This document shows, in pieces, positions 37,101 to 47,200 of a stretch of DNA of 64,000 nucleotides. The position numbers and the translations under genes are program-made. Source of the DNA: Atherix ibis (Eukaryota; Arthropoda; Insecta; Diptera; Athericidae); NCBI GenBank assembly GCA_958298945.1, contig OY282606.1:94495696-94559695 (forward strand), in the 5' to 3' direction. The first letter of the stretch is position 1. Every line of letters starts with the position of its first letter. The notes under the pieces were generated by a model. It was not told where the DNA came from. It did not search any database and saw nothing but the letters and a program-made list of their open reading frames with translations.

Positions 37101-37924
37101 TGGTGACTCCTCTTCCGAGCTACTTTCTTCATCACTTGAGGATTTCTTTCCTTTATTTGTTACTGCCGCTTGTTTTTTTAATGGCGACACTGCACTCTTT
37201 TTATTCATCGACTGGGCATTTTTTGATTTTACATTATTTCCATTAACCTGCTGTTTCCAAAACAAATTATTTAACAAATTTTATAAAGCGCATGTTATTC
37301 TCAATGATAATTCCACTTACCAAAACATTATTTTTCTGTGGTTGAGCGGCAGTATTGGATTCTTCTTCTTCGGAACTGTCATCGCTGGAACTTTCCTCTT
37401 TATTTTGGTGCTCGCAAACTACTTTTTTTGGACAGGTTTTCTGCCAATGTGAAACTACTTCTGATAATGTAGCGGAATTTTTTTTCAAGACAGGCTGTAA
37501 TTACCAAAAAAATCTAAATGTTACATGTTCTGAAATTTAGAATACTACGAAGTTTGATCTTCCTCACACCACGTGTTTGAAATTTACATTTTAGACGATA
37601 AACTAGTTAATTTAACAATTAAAATGCTTCTTTTAGATGCCAAAGCAATTTATAAGATAATATATATTAATACAACTAACTGAAGATAGATATAAATTGA
37701 ATTTTAGGCAAACATTAATAAATGCCACACCGGTAACCTCTCAACACACAAAATCGTTTAACTCAGAAAGTAATGTTACAAAATTAACAAAAAAATGAAT
37801 ATTCTTAGCATATAAGTCTTACCGATTTTGTTTTAGCAAGAAAAACATCGGCCAATGTCTTCTGTGTTCTTTTTAAATAATCGTAAACGAGCGCGGATAA
37901 AACAGTATCGTCTGTTACTGCCAT
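34194..37924 (-). CDS. Nopp140: Nopp140 nucleolar phosphoprotein, 'True' isoform
   Basis: Nucleolar and Cajal-body chaperone of box C/D and H/ACA snoRNPs. Exons on the minus strand are 37924-37823, 37494-37321, 37250-35712, 35590-35399 and 34349-34194. All introns are phase 0, giving 720 residues. Exon 1 encodes a LisH-type N-terminus ('ALVYDYLKRTQKTLADVFL'). The large exon alternates basic Lys/Pro/Ala/Thr linkers with about a dozen Ser/Asp/Glu clusters (for example 'KSSSDEESSSEEE' and 'ASSSEEDSSSEDE'), typical CK2 targets. Exon 4 ends 'FRRVREEEVEIDARV...NSFEAK'. The last exon 'WGERANLDLKHTRGKAFRHE' then 'KTKKKRGNYRGG' completes the conserved SRP40/NOLC1 C-terminal domain. Intact. Confidence 0.95.
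34522..35016 (-). CDS. Nopp140: Alternative last exon of Nopp140: RGG isoform
   Basis: A 164-residue frame ending 'ENKRITFDD' lies between common exon 4 (donor at 35398) and the 'True' last exon (34349). It joins exon 4 in phase 0 through the acceptor cgcaaacag at 35017. The N-terminal part is Asn/Ser/Gln-rich and Phe-containing. The rest is Gly/Arg-rich with RGG, 'GRGGGG' and four to five 'GFGGQRGG' units. Splicing to this exon replaces the conserved C-terminal domain with an RGG RNA-binding tail, as known for the Drosophila Nopp140-RGG isoform. The acceptor has almost no pyrimidine tract, so use may be weak or regulated. An in-frame TAA just upstream means splicing is needed. Confidence 0.85.
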   Translation of the reverse strand, partial: NQNNSFNNSQDNSNNSFGGRQNFQKFGDKGNFRKSFGDKNNQEQGEEGGGDGFRRSFGGGGRGGRGGEGGRGGGGRGGGGRGGGGRGGGGRGGFGGQRGGGGGFGGQRGGRGGFGGQRGGGGGFGGQRGGGGGFGGQRGGYGSRGGGGSGGFNNSENKRITFDD

Positions 37925-38287
37925 TTTCACGGATATGCTGTATGTCGATTGTCAAAAACACGTGCAGAGCGTTCTCAATTAAGGAGAATGTTCTACGCTT
38001 TCGTTCAATTAAAGTCCATAGGCATTACGAAACAGTTTCGTTCAATTTGCTTCGTACAAAAACAATCCAGTGTCAATATACTATTCGCTAGTAGCTGGCG
38101 GTAAGAAATACACTAAAATATTTTTGATGTAGAGTTTATATGCAATTGCTATACAATTAATTATATTATTGATGCAGTTTACCATAGACCCAATACCAGT
38201 TGACCTCAAATTGAACATTTCTTCTAAACTTTCATACGATTTTTAGCTAGCTAAATCGAAATCGAAAAATTTAGCTCACGATTTCGC
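37925..38287. other. Nopp140 upstream region
   Basis: Contains the Nopp140 5' UTR and presumably its promoter. No TATA box or other gene recognised. Confidence 0.45.
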
Positions 38288-39243
38288 CGGGCAGTACGCA
38301 GCTCGAGAGTTAAATGAAAGTGAAAACGAGAATGAATCTACTGAAAAGAAGATGGCGGCATTGACAACTCTCCACACGATTTCACTTTGGCTTTCACTAC
38401 AAATAAATGCATGGGACAATAATCGAAAATAAATGCTACATAAATTTTGATGTTTGTGTTTTTTTTTTTTATCGCAGTAGTGATAACTTTTCGTTGCAAT
38501 GAACGGAAATAGTCTAAATTTAGAGGATTGTTTTGCAGTGAATTATGATGTCGATTATAGTGAAGAATTTCGTGAAGAAATACCAAAAAAAGTACAATTT
38601 GGGTTTTGCCTCATATCTTGGAACTGGACAAAATATCACTATTAAATCATTATAAAACATGTCACGTCGTGTTAAAGTATAATAGAATTTTGTAAATGCG
38701 TATAACTCTACTCACATCCACAGCGGATCGGCTTTTTCGCTTTCTATCGACTAAATACGGATTTACGCGCACAGAAGGTGATTTTTCTTTCGCCAATTCC
38801 TCCAGCATTAAAACTACAATACTTGCAGCACCAATGATAACATTTTCTTCGTCACTTGAGTCCATTTTTATTTATACTTTTATTTTTTTTCTCACAACAC
38901 GACTATTCACTTAAATTATTTCTAAAATAAGGCTGGTATGCCTTAATGTATTATAATAACTGTCCTATTCAAGTTTCTACTAACAAAATATTAAATCGAA
39001 TTAATAAATATCCACCAGCAGTCACTAAATTTCGATGTTGATAAATAATTAATTTTAATCACAACGACTATTCACTTCAATTATTTTTTAAATAACAACA
39101 AAACATCAACATCGAAATTGAAAAGTTCCGAAATGTCAAAATTTATCTCTACAGAAAAACTTTTCACTCTCGTTTAGCTGCGCTAAATGGGAGAGTAGTG
39201 GAGATCGCGTTAAAATTTATCTTCGCGCGAGCTGCATACCAGG
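38288..39243 (-). mobile_element. PIF/Harbinger-like transposon remnant
   Basis: The ends resemble each other in inverted orientation: cagtacgcagctcgag at about 38291 and gcctggtatgcagctcg read on the minus strand from about 39245. The minus-strand frame starting at 38865 reads MDSSDEENVIIGAASIVVLM and later 'RVNPYLVDRKRKSR', like the N-terminus of Harbinger-type nuclease proteins. The nuclease core is absent. A stretch at 38465-38530 resembles the start of the Helitron at 39660-39700, so other elements are mixed in. Assignment is by motif memory, moderate confidence. Confidence 0.5.
38662..38865 (-). pseudogene. N-terminal fragment of a Harbinger-type transposase gene
   Basis: A 67-codon frame with a Ser/Asp/Glu start (MDSSDEEN), a hydrophobic helix and a basic 'DRKRKSR' stretch. 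It then runs into unrelated sequence. A diverged second copy starts at 39359. Confidence 0.5.
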
Positions 39244-39245
39244 CA

Positions 39246-39558
39246 TAAATACGGATTTACGCGCACAGAAGGTGATTTTGCCTTCGCCAATTCCTCCAGC
39301 ATTAAAACTACAACACTTGCAGCACTAATGATAATATTTTCTTCGTCACTTGAGTCCATTTTTATTTAAAATTTTATTTTTTTTGCTCACAACACGACTA
39401 TTCACTTCAATTATTTTTAAAATAACAACAAAACATCAACATCGAAATTAAGAACCTCCGAAATCTCAAAATTTATCTCTACACAAAAAGTATTAGCTGC
39501 GCTAAATAGCAGAGTAGTGGAGATCGCGTTAAAATTTATCTTAGCTCGAGCTGCATAC
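39246..39558 (-). repeat. Second tandem copy of the Harbinger 5' end
   Basis: Repeats 38752-39241 with an internal deletion of about 170 bp. It holds MDSSDEENIIISAASV (start at 39359), the leader and the gcatacc terminus. It abuts the Helitron 5' end at 39575. Confidence 0.8.
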
Positions 39559-39697
39559 CGCCCTTAAGGAAATATCTATATATATAAAAAATTGTTGCAT
39601 GTTCGTTGACATTTTCTAACTCACGAACGGTCGTACCGATTTCGATCAAATTTTCGAAAGGGATAACTTTCGTTGCAATGGACGAAAGTAGTCTAAA

Positions 39698-39767
39698 TTT
39701 ATACCTTATATTTTTACTTATGGAATAAATAATTCCATAAGTAGAAATATAAGGTATAAATTATATT
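39698..39767. repeat. Palindrome at the edge of the mitochondrial insertion
   Basis: Arms of about 31 bp (tttataccttatattttta... mirrored by ...aaatataaggtataaa) around aataaat. The right arm belongs to the nad5 sequence; the left arm is its inverted copy. Confidence 0.9.
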
Positions 39768-40195
39768 CTCCCTAAATATGTTGATAAAAAATTATACTTT
39801 AATGATTTATTTAAAAAATATTAAGAAACATTTGAAATTAAATATCCCATAATACCCCCTATAATACAAACAAATAAAGTTATTAACTTGAAATAATCTG
39901 GTAAACAAATTATATAAGGAACTGGAAAAATTAATCAATTTAATATACTTCCACCAATAACTGCTATAAATAATAATCCCATTATTCCCTTTAATATACT
40001 TCAACCCTCATCATTTAATAAATGTAAAGATATAACATTAAAATTTCCAGTCATTGTATAATAAACTAACCGAATTGAATAACAAACAGTTAATCCTGTA
40101 GAAAAATAATATAAGAAAAAACTAAATATATTTAAATAAGATAAAGATACAATTTCTAAAATCATATCCATTGAATAAAATCCAGTTAAAAAAGC
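39720..40195 (-). pseudogene. nad5: Nuclear copy of mitochondrial nad5 (NUMT)
   Basis: Read on the minus strand with the invertebrate mitochondrial code (TGA Trp, ATA Met, AGA Ser). It gives a continuous segment of NADH dehydrogenase subunit 5: 'FLTGFYSMDMILEIVSLSYL', 'GLTVCYSIRLVYYTMTGNF', 'LHLLNDEGWSM', 'VIGGSMLNWLIFP' and 'LFVCIMGGIMGYLISN'. At least two stops appear toward the end (for example a Trp codon turned TAA). In the nuclear code it contains TGA, so it cannot function here. It covers about 155 codons from the C-terminal third. Confidence 0.93.
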
Positions 40196-40372
40196 TATTC
40201 ACTTCATTTTTTTTTAAATTACAACAAAACATCAACATCGAAATTGAAAAGTTCCGAAATGTCAAAATTTATCTCTACACAAACACTTTTCACTCTCGTT
40301 TAGCTGCGCTAAATGGGAGAGTAGTGGAGATCGCGTTAAAATTTATCTTCGCTCGAGCTGCATACCAGGCAG
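40196..40372 (-). repeat. Third copy of the Harbinger 5' end, inside the Helitron
   Basis: Nearly identical to 39063-39243 (leader plus terminus), ending at gagctgcatacc before the helicase sequence. It abuts the nad5 copy with the shared bases ctattcactt. Confidence 0.85.
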
Positions 40373-41545
40373 TTTGTGCAAACACACATTCCACAATTGA
40401 ATGTTCAGCAAAAGAATGCATATGATAGAATCATGCAAGCTATCATTAACAACACTGGTGGATTGTTATTTTTTGGATGCTCCTGGTGGCACTGGAAAAA
40501 CATTTCTTATTTCATTATTATTAGCAACAATTCGATCCGAACGAAAAATTGCATTGGCACTTGCTTCTTCTGGTATTGCAGCTACATGATTAGATGGTGG
40601 GCGAACTCCACATTCTGCTTTGAAATTGCCATTCAACATTCAAACGGTTGAAACTCCAACGTGTAATATTTCAAGAAATTCTGGAATGGCCAAAGTTTTG
40701 CAACAAGCAGCAATTATTCTATAGGATGAATGTCCGATAGCCAATAAAAAATCTTTGGAAGCATTGAATCGAACATTACAGGATCTACGTGGAAATCAAC
40801 AGTTGTTCGGCGGTGCATTTATATTGCTATCTGGTGATTTTCGACAAACGTTGCCCGTCATTCCCAAATCAACTCCAGCTGATGAAGTTAATGCATGTTT
40901 GAAAAAGTTCGTTCCTTTGGGGAAATGTACAGAAGTTATCGCTTAACATAAATATGCGTGTGCGTATTCAAAATGAACCATTAGCACGTGACTTTTCAAA
41001 GCAACTGCTGCAGATTGGCGATGGCAAAATTGCAAGTGATTTAAATGGCTTTATCACGTTATCAAATAGCTTTTGCACAATTTTATTATCGAAAGAAGAA
41101 CTAATCAATCGCGTTTTTCCAAACATTGTTCAAAACTACAAAAATCATGTTTGGTTAAGAGAACGCACAATTTTAGCACCAAAAAAAAAAATGTTAATGA
41201 AATAAATTTTCAAATTCAACAAAAATTGCCAGGTGACTTGGTATCATACAAATCAATTAATACTGCTACGAATGAAGAAGACGCAGTAAATTATCCGGTT
41301 GAATTTTTGAATTCTTTGGAACCACCCGGTATGCCACCGCATCTTTTGAATTTGAGAGTTGGTTCTACGATCATACTTCTTCGAAATCTCTTCAACAAAA
41401 CTTTGCAATGGAACGAGACTTTCCGTGACAAAATTAATGCCCAATTTGATCGAAGCAACAATCATCACCGGCAAAGCAATAGGAGAAGTTGTACTGATAC
41501 CGCGGATCCCATTAATACTAACAGACATGCCATTATCCTTTGCTA

Positions 41546-42845
41546 CGAGGGTCGTTCAATAAGTCCTTAGAAAATCTGAGAAATTGCGCTCGTAGTGTCG
41601 GTAAAGATTTATTTTGTTAGAATTATCGACAGGAAAGCTGTCAAAATTTCAACTCGATCCATAGCGTAGGTCAATTTCTATCGTCGATTAAAGTTAACGA
41701 CATTTATTTGTGCATAACAATGGAAAAAAGCGAGTTTAGGGCTGTCATCAAACATCTTCATTTGAAAGGCTTAAGCCCAAAAGAAATCAAAGCCGAGTTG
41801 GATGCAGTTCATGGCACATCTGCACCTGTGTTTGCGACGGTTTACAATTGGGTGAATGAATTTAAACGTGGCCGTTCATCCACAAAAGATGAACATCGTT
41901 CAGGACGCCCAGTTGAGGTGTCTACTCCTGAAATCATCGACAAAATCCACGATCTGATTATGAACGATCGGTGAATTAAAGTGCGCAAATAAGTTGAGGC
42001 CACGCGCATATCACAAGGTACAGTCGCTTCAATTTTGCATGAAAAATTGTCTGTGAAAAATATTTCACAGACAATTTTTCATGCAAAATTGAAGCGACTG
42101 TATGGATGCCGCGTTTGCTCTCAGAGGAAAATAAGCGCAATCGTGCAGTGGACTCTGAGGCTATGTTGGCACTCTTTCATCGCAATCCTGCCGAATTCCT
42201 TCGATATGTCACTGTGGACGAAACCTGGATATACTACTACACTCCAGAAACGAAGAGTGGATTTTCAAGGGTAAGCGGGCTCCGAAGAAAGCAAAAACTG
42301 TGCCATCGGCCGGCAAGGTGATGGCCACGGTCTTTTGGGATTCGCAGGGCATCATTTTTATCGACTACTTGGAAAAAGGAAAAACAATAACAGGAGCGTA
42401 TTACGCGTCGTTATTGCAACGGTTGAGCGAGGAAATCAAAGAGAAACGCCCCCATCTGAAGAAGAAAAAAATCCTCTTGCATCAGGGCAATGCGCGTGTG
42501 CACACCTGCGCTGTTTCCATGGCCAAAATTGTGGAATTGAGAATCTAATTGTTGCAGCATCCCGCTTATTCACCAGATTTGGCCCCGAGTGACTATTTTC
42601 TTTTCCCCAATCTGAAGAAATGGCTTGGCGCACGACGGTTAACTTCCAACGAGGACATCATTGCTCAAACGGATGAGTATTTTGCAGAACTTCCGAAATC
42701 CTATTTTTTGGACGGGATAAAAATTTTGGAAAAACGGTTGGAAAAGTGTATAGAGCTAAAAGAAGATTATGTTGAAAAATTAAGTTTTTTTTTTTAAAAA
42801 CAGTTTTTTCCCATCTTTTTCTAAGGACTTATTGAACGACCCTCG
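41546..42845 (+). mobile_element. Mariner transposon, family 1 copy 2
   Basis: 1300 bp with the same terminal repeats as the copy at 26860 and TA on both sides. The transposase starts at 41720 (MEKSEFRAVIKHLHLKGLSP). It is broken by a TGA at 41972, a TAA near 41991, a fold-back insertion at 42020-42101, small deletions near 42203 and 42257, and a TAA at 42546. 'VTVDETWIYYY' and '[15 protein letters not shown]' are kept, while the middle motif reads 'HQGNARVHT', so the second catalytic Asp is lost. It sits inside the Helitron helicase and is therefore younger than the Helitron. Confidence 0.93.
42020..42101. repeat. Fold-back duplication inside mariner copy 2
   Basis: acagtcgcttcaattttgca...tgtctgtgaaa (42020-42058) is followed at once by its reverse complement (42062-42101), displacing the sequence found in copy 1. 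Confidence 0.9.
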
Positions 42846-43105
42846 TATAACCGTTAATAAAGCTCAACGATAAACTCTTCAAGTGTGTGGTGTGAATTTG
42901 GAGGAACCGTGCTTTTCTCACGGACAATTATACGTAGCATGTTCCAGAGTGGGAGCACCAAAAAATATATTTATACATGCACCATACAATCAAACAAAAA
43001 ATGTTGTATACATTTTTTTGTCTTTTTTTTTAAAATAAAAAAATAAATGAATTTGATTCAATGTAGTAATATTCATGCGTAGTGAAGCACGCCGGGATCC
43101 GCTAG

Positions 43106-46100
43106 TATTAATATAATTACGAACTTTACATAATAAGAAATGGACAGCCAAACAAATATTTTGAAATTTAACTCAAATTAAAATTCCAGTTGATACTTAC
43201 TTCTGATGTCGTTTTTTCATTAAATTAGATAGTCTAAATAGACAAATGTGTTCAATGATGGCTTTCAAATACTCGTAAACAAAATCTTATAATATGAAAA
43301 CTAAAAAATGGGATTATAATTACGTATGTACGTAATTGACCAAATAACAAGAGTTATTAGATCTGAAACCAAAACTTTATAAAAATATATCTTTTTCCAC
43401 TCGATTATAATATAATAATTAATTAAAAATAATAATAATAAAAGTTAAGCAGCAATTAAATTTTCACATTTTTTATTATTTTAACTCCAAGTTTCATATA
43501 TAATGAATATCATTTTTTTTTTCATTTATTTTATGAGTTTATTTAATGAATTCTTTAGTATTTGGGATGGTTTTTTTTCTTCGGAAGATTACCAAGGGCC
43601 AACATCAACTAGTTTAATTTCTTTTTTGGTTTTAGTTTTTTACATCAAACTTAACAATACACATTCTTCATTGCTAAATGTATTATTTATAATAATGATA
43701 ATGTTTTTTTTTTTTTGGTTTTTTGAATGTCCAGATTAATTTTTTTATATGATCGAATTTAGTATTATTTATAACATTTAATTAACGACTATTTTATAAC
43801 TGATTTTTCTAATTTATTTCTGGTGGTCTTATTGAAATATGAATCAACATTATTTAAATTATATTTATAATCGTTATTATCATTATACATGTATACATAT
43901 ATCTAAAATTGTGATTGTTTTTATTTTTATCATTAATTACATCATAAATACTTTTACGGAACAATTTTTTTTGCTTGCCTTTAAATATTCATACATTTAT
44001 TATTATTTAGTTGGATTTATATTATTCAAACAAATCCATTATACACAATTTTTTTCTAAATGGTTGATCTTTTATAATTCAAAAATATAAAATATTGTCA
44101 AAAAACATAAAATATAAACATACTTTTTAATAGTATATGCAAAGTTTATCTAATTTTTCACAATTTTCATCTAGTTTTTTTTATTGAAATTTTTCACTTT
44201 TTATTTATAAAAACAAAAACAAAATTAATTATTGTACAAGTATTAATATATAATTATTTAATTTTAATATTCGTATTCAGTTATTTAAATATATTCGCAT
44301 AAAAACAATTAATTATTTAGTACTTCTAAAAAAAAACGAAAACTCTAATTTGATATATTTATATCATAAAAATATTATTTGTCTCTACTTAAAATTAAAT
44401 GAAAAATTTGAAAAAATTCAAAATTTTGTTTTATTTGTATACCATATATTTTGAATAAATTTACGTACATATAAATAAACTAGACCGTCTCACTCATTTT
44501 ATTTAAAATATTTTCTATAAATTCATTATATATATGTATATATATAAATATTGTATAAAAAATGTTTAACATTGATTTTTAAATAATAAAAACAAAGTTT
44601 ACAATTATTTCATTTTTCTTAATATTTTTCGTGAATTACAGAAAATAAAATAAATACTTTTAATATATATATATATATATATATTTATTAAAAAAATAGC
44701 ACCAATAAAACAAAAATATAACTTATTTTAAAATATTATTAAGAATATTTTCCTGTCTAAATATTACACGAATTATCACTACCTGTAATGCAAATTTAAT
44801 TTGAATAAATACAAATATTTTATTGTTTTAACTATAATTATTTTTTTTTCATAGAAATTTTGACAGATATATTTGGTTTTTTTATCAAATTTATTAGAAA
44901 TAATTACAATTAAAAAATGTTCGAAAATGATTTCAACATAACTAAAATAGCTTCAAACGTTGACATTTAAAGACGCCATTTTTTTGTTGTTGAGGTAATT
45001 TTCGAAAATGGCTTCTCAGCCAAATTGTACATTACCTACTATTCGCACAAGTACACACACGAATTATCTCGTCTATTCGCACAAGCACACACACTTGCTT
45101 AATTAGAGATTTATGTTTCTCAACAAAATATTTCATTATTTTTTATATAATAAATTGCTTTTAAGTTACTTAACGAATAAAACAATTTTTTCAAAATGGA
45201 TAAGCATATTTACTTCCTTGAAAATACTTAAGTTATTCAATAAAAACAAACTTGAAATCCACTTCCCGATATCTGGTAAAATTAAAAATGTTAATAAAGT
45301 TTAAATTTGCCCGGTGCTACCACAAAAAGTTTCTGAACCAAAAATTCTACAAATAAATATGTATGCTGTTCGATTAACCTCCACTAGGTGTAAATATAGT
45401 GACATAAAAATATGTGCACATATAGAAAAATATGACAAAATGTCTTATTCAGTAGTTCTTTAATCTAATGTACAAATACTCCTCCATAAGTAAATCAATT
45501 CGAATTGTCATTTTCTTGTTTTTCTTTTTTTTGATATATTTACACATATGTAAAGTAACTGTGCTAGTTTTTTGTAGCTCTAAAATAAATAATCATTTTA
45601 ATAATATATTATATATCCTTAGTTTATATACTTGATAAATTAAATTGCTAAAATATTTTGACTTCTTATAAAAAAAAAACAAAAAAACAACCAATATGCT
45701 TGCTTGTTTATAGTCCAAAAAATATTATAATTAAAATTTATATTTTTCTTGATTATGTGTATATATGTAACTTTAACAAATATTACTCACTCAAGTATAA
45801 TTTTTCGTTTGCTTTTTTTTTTAACCATCTGAATTTAATTATGAATTAAACAACATTTTTTCTTTTTAATCGATAAAAATACTTTTTGGACAATATTTAT
45901 TCCAATTGTTCTTATTAATAACTAATTTTTAATAATAATATTCTCTAGTTGCTTTCGTAAAACCTAATCATTTATAATTAACGTTTATTTTTATGTAAAA
46001 TTACAGTTTTTTTTTTATTATTATTTACCATCAAATTTAATATAATTTTATACTAGACAATTGGCTGTTTATAATGATTATTATTATTATTATTATTATT

Positions 46101-47165
46101 ACTTTTTTTTTGATTGATTGATTGTATTTCTTTTGTCTTACTTACACTATTTATTTATGAATTAATTACTAACTAATTTTTAATAATTTAATTTTAAATT
46201 TTTGATTATTGGGTTTTTATTTTTATTATTTTTCAAAATCGATCTAGTTACTACACTTAATTAATTACTAAAATTTTATCAATTAAAACACAATCAAGTT
46301 AGATTTCTTTTTAAAAAAAAACATTTATAAACGGTATAATTTTTTTTTATAATTCATGCATAGTTTAAAAAACAAAAAAAATAAGAATTGAAATATTGTT
46401 TATGTTATTTTTCTATAAATTCGAAGTAGAAAATTTTCATAAAAACAAAAGTTGATATATTAAAAAATCAAAATTAATTGTGTATAAATCTTAAATGTTC
46501 TCTCTTAAAAATAAATTAATATTTAAAAATAAATAATCTATTTACCAAATCCGGGAGCTTAACAACAAATAATCTATTTACCAAATATAAATATTAAATA
46601 TTATAAAAAAAAAATATATTATCTTTGGAAATTTATTTATTTAAAAACAATATATTACTATCACTGAAAACCATAAAATAAAACATATTCGAAATCTCGA
46701 AGTTTTTTAGTATTAAACTAAACTTTTAAAAATCAAAATGAAGGAAAACACATTTATAAGTTTGTAAAATTGACAATAACCAACACAGATATAAAAACAG
46801 TTGGGATATAAATAGTTTATAAAATTAGGAAATCAAACTATTAAGTACAGAGTGACGAAAAGAAAGAAAAAACTATAAAGGGACACCTTCAAAGAAATAG
46901 AAAAAATATAGAAAAGAGTAGAATTATTATATATTAAAATTGTCATTTATTTATTTATGTCATTCATTATTCATATATATGTATATTGATTTTTTATACT
47001 TAATTAATCAAACAATTCGCATTTATTAAATACTAATAATAATGTCATTACTTATTTCTATTAATAATATCTTATTATTAATAATTCTTATAAGATAAGA
47101 TCTTCTTCACAACAACATTTTATAAAACCAAAAAAAAAAACCTTTATTTTACAAATAATATTCTA

Positions 47166-47200
<35 letters not shown>

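Larger units (their letters stand above)
40376..43010 (+). pseudogene. Helitron Pif1-type helicase, fragmented
   Basis: Rolling-circle transposon helicase. Segments in order are 'LNVQQKNAYDRIMQAI', 'DAPGGTGKTFLISLLLATI' (Walker A), 'ALASSGIAAT', 'GGAFILLSGDFRQTLPVIP', 'NEPLARDFSKQLLQIGDG', 'LEPPGMPPHLLNLRVGSTI', then after the mariner 'LYVACSRVGAPKNIFIHAP'. Several frameshifts and stops separate these pieces, including at 40460, 40588, 40724 and 40945. The sequence before Walker A is missing. The mariner at 41546-42845 interrupts it just before 'TVNKAQ'. Confidence 0.9.
39575..43105 (+). mobile_element. Helitron, chimeric and degenerate
   Basis: The 5' terminus is TC after an A (tctatatatataaaaaattg at 39575). 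The 3' terminus is gaagcacgccgggatccgctag, ending CTAG at 43105 before a T, so it sits between A and T as Helitrons do. A Pif1-type helicase remnant is inside (40376-41545, 42846-43010). Between the 5' end and the helicase lie a nad5 copy and a Harbinger 5' end. A mariner (41546-42845) splits the helicase. Most of the Rep region is absent. Confidence 0.85.

Noticed and set aside
35764..37452. 562-codon plus-strand frame rich in Ser, Leu and Phe
   Set aside because: It is the antisense of the Nopp140 acidic-repeat exon. The repeats keep the opposite strand open and no domain is visible.
39807..40004. 65-codon minus-strand nuclear ORF
   Set aside because: The sequence is the nad5 NUMT. This frame is not the mitochondrial one and has no meaning of its own.
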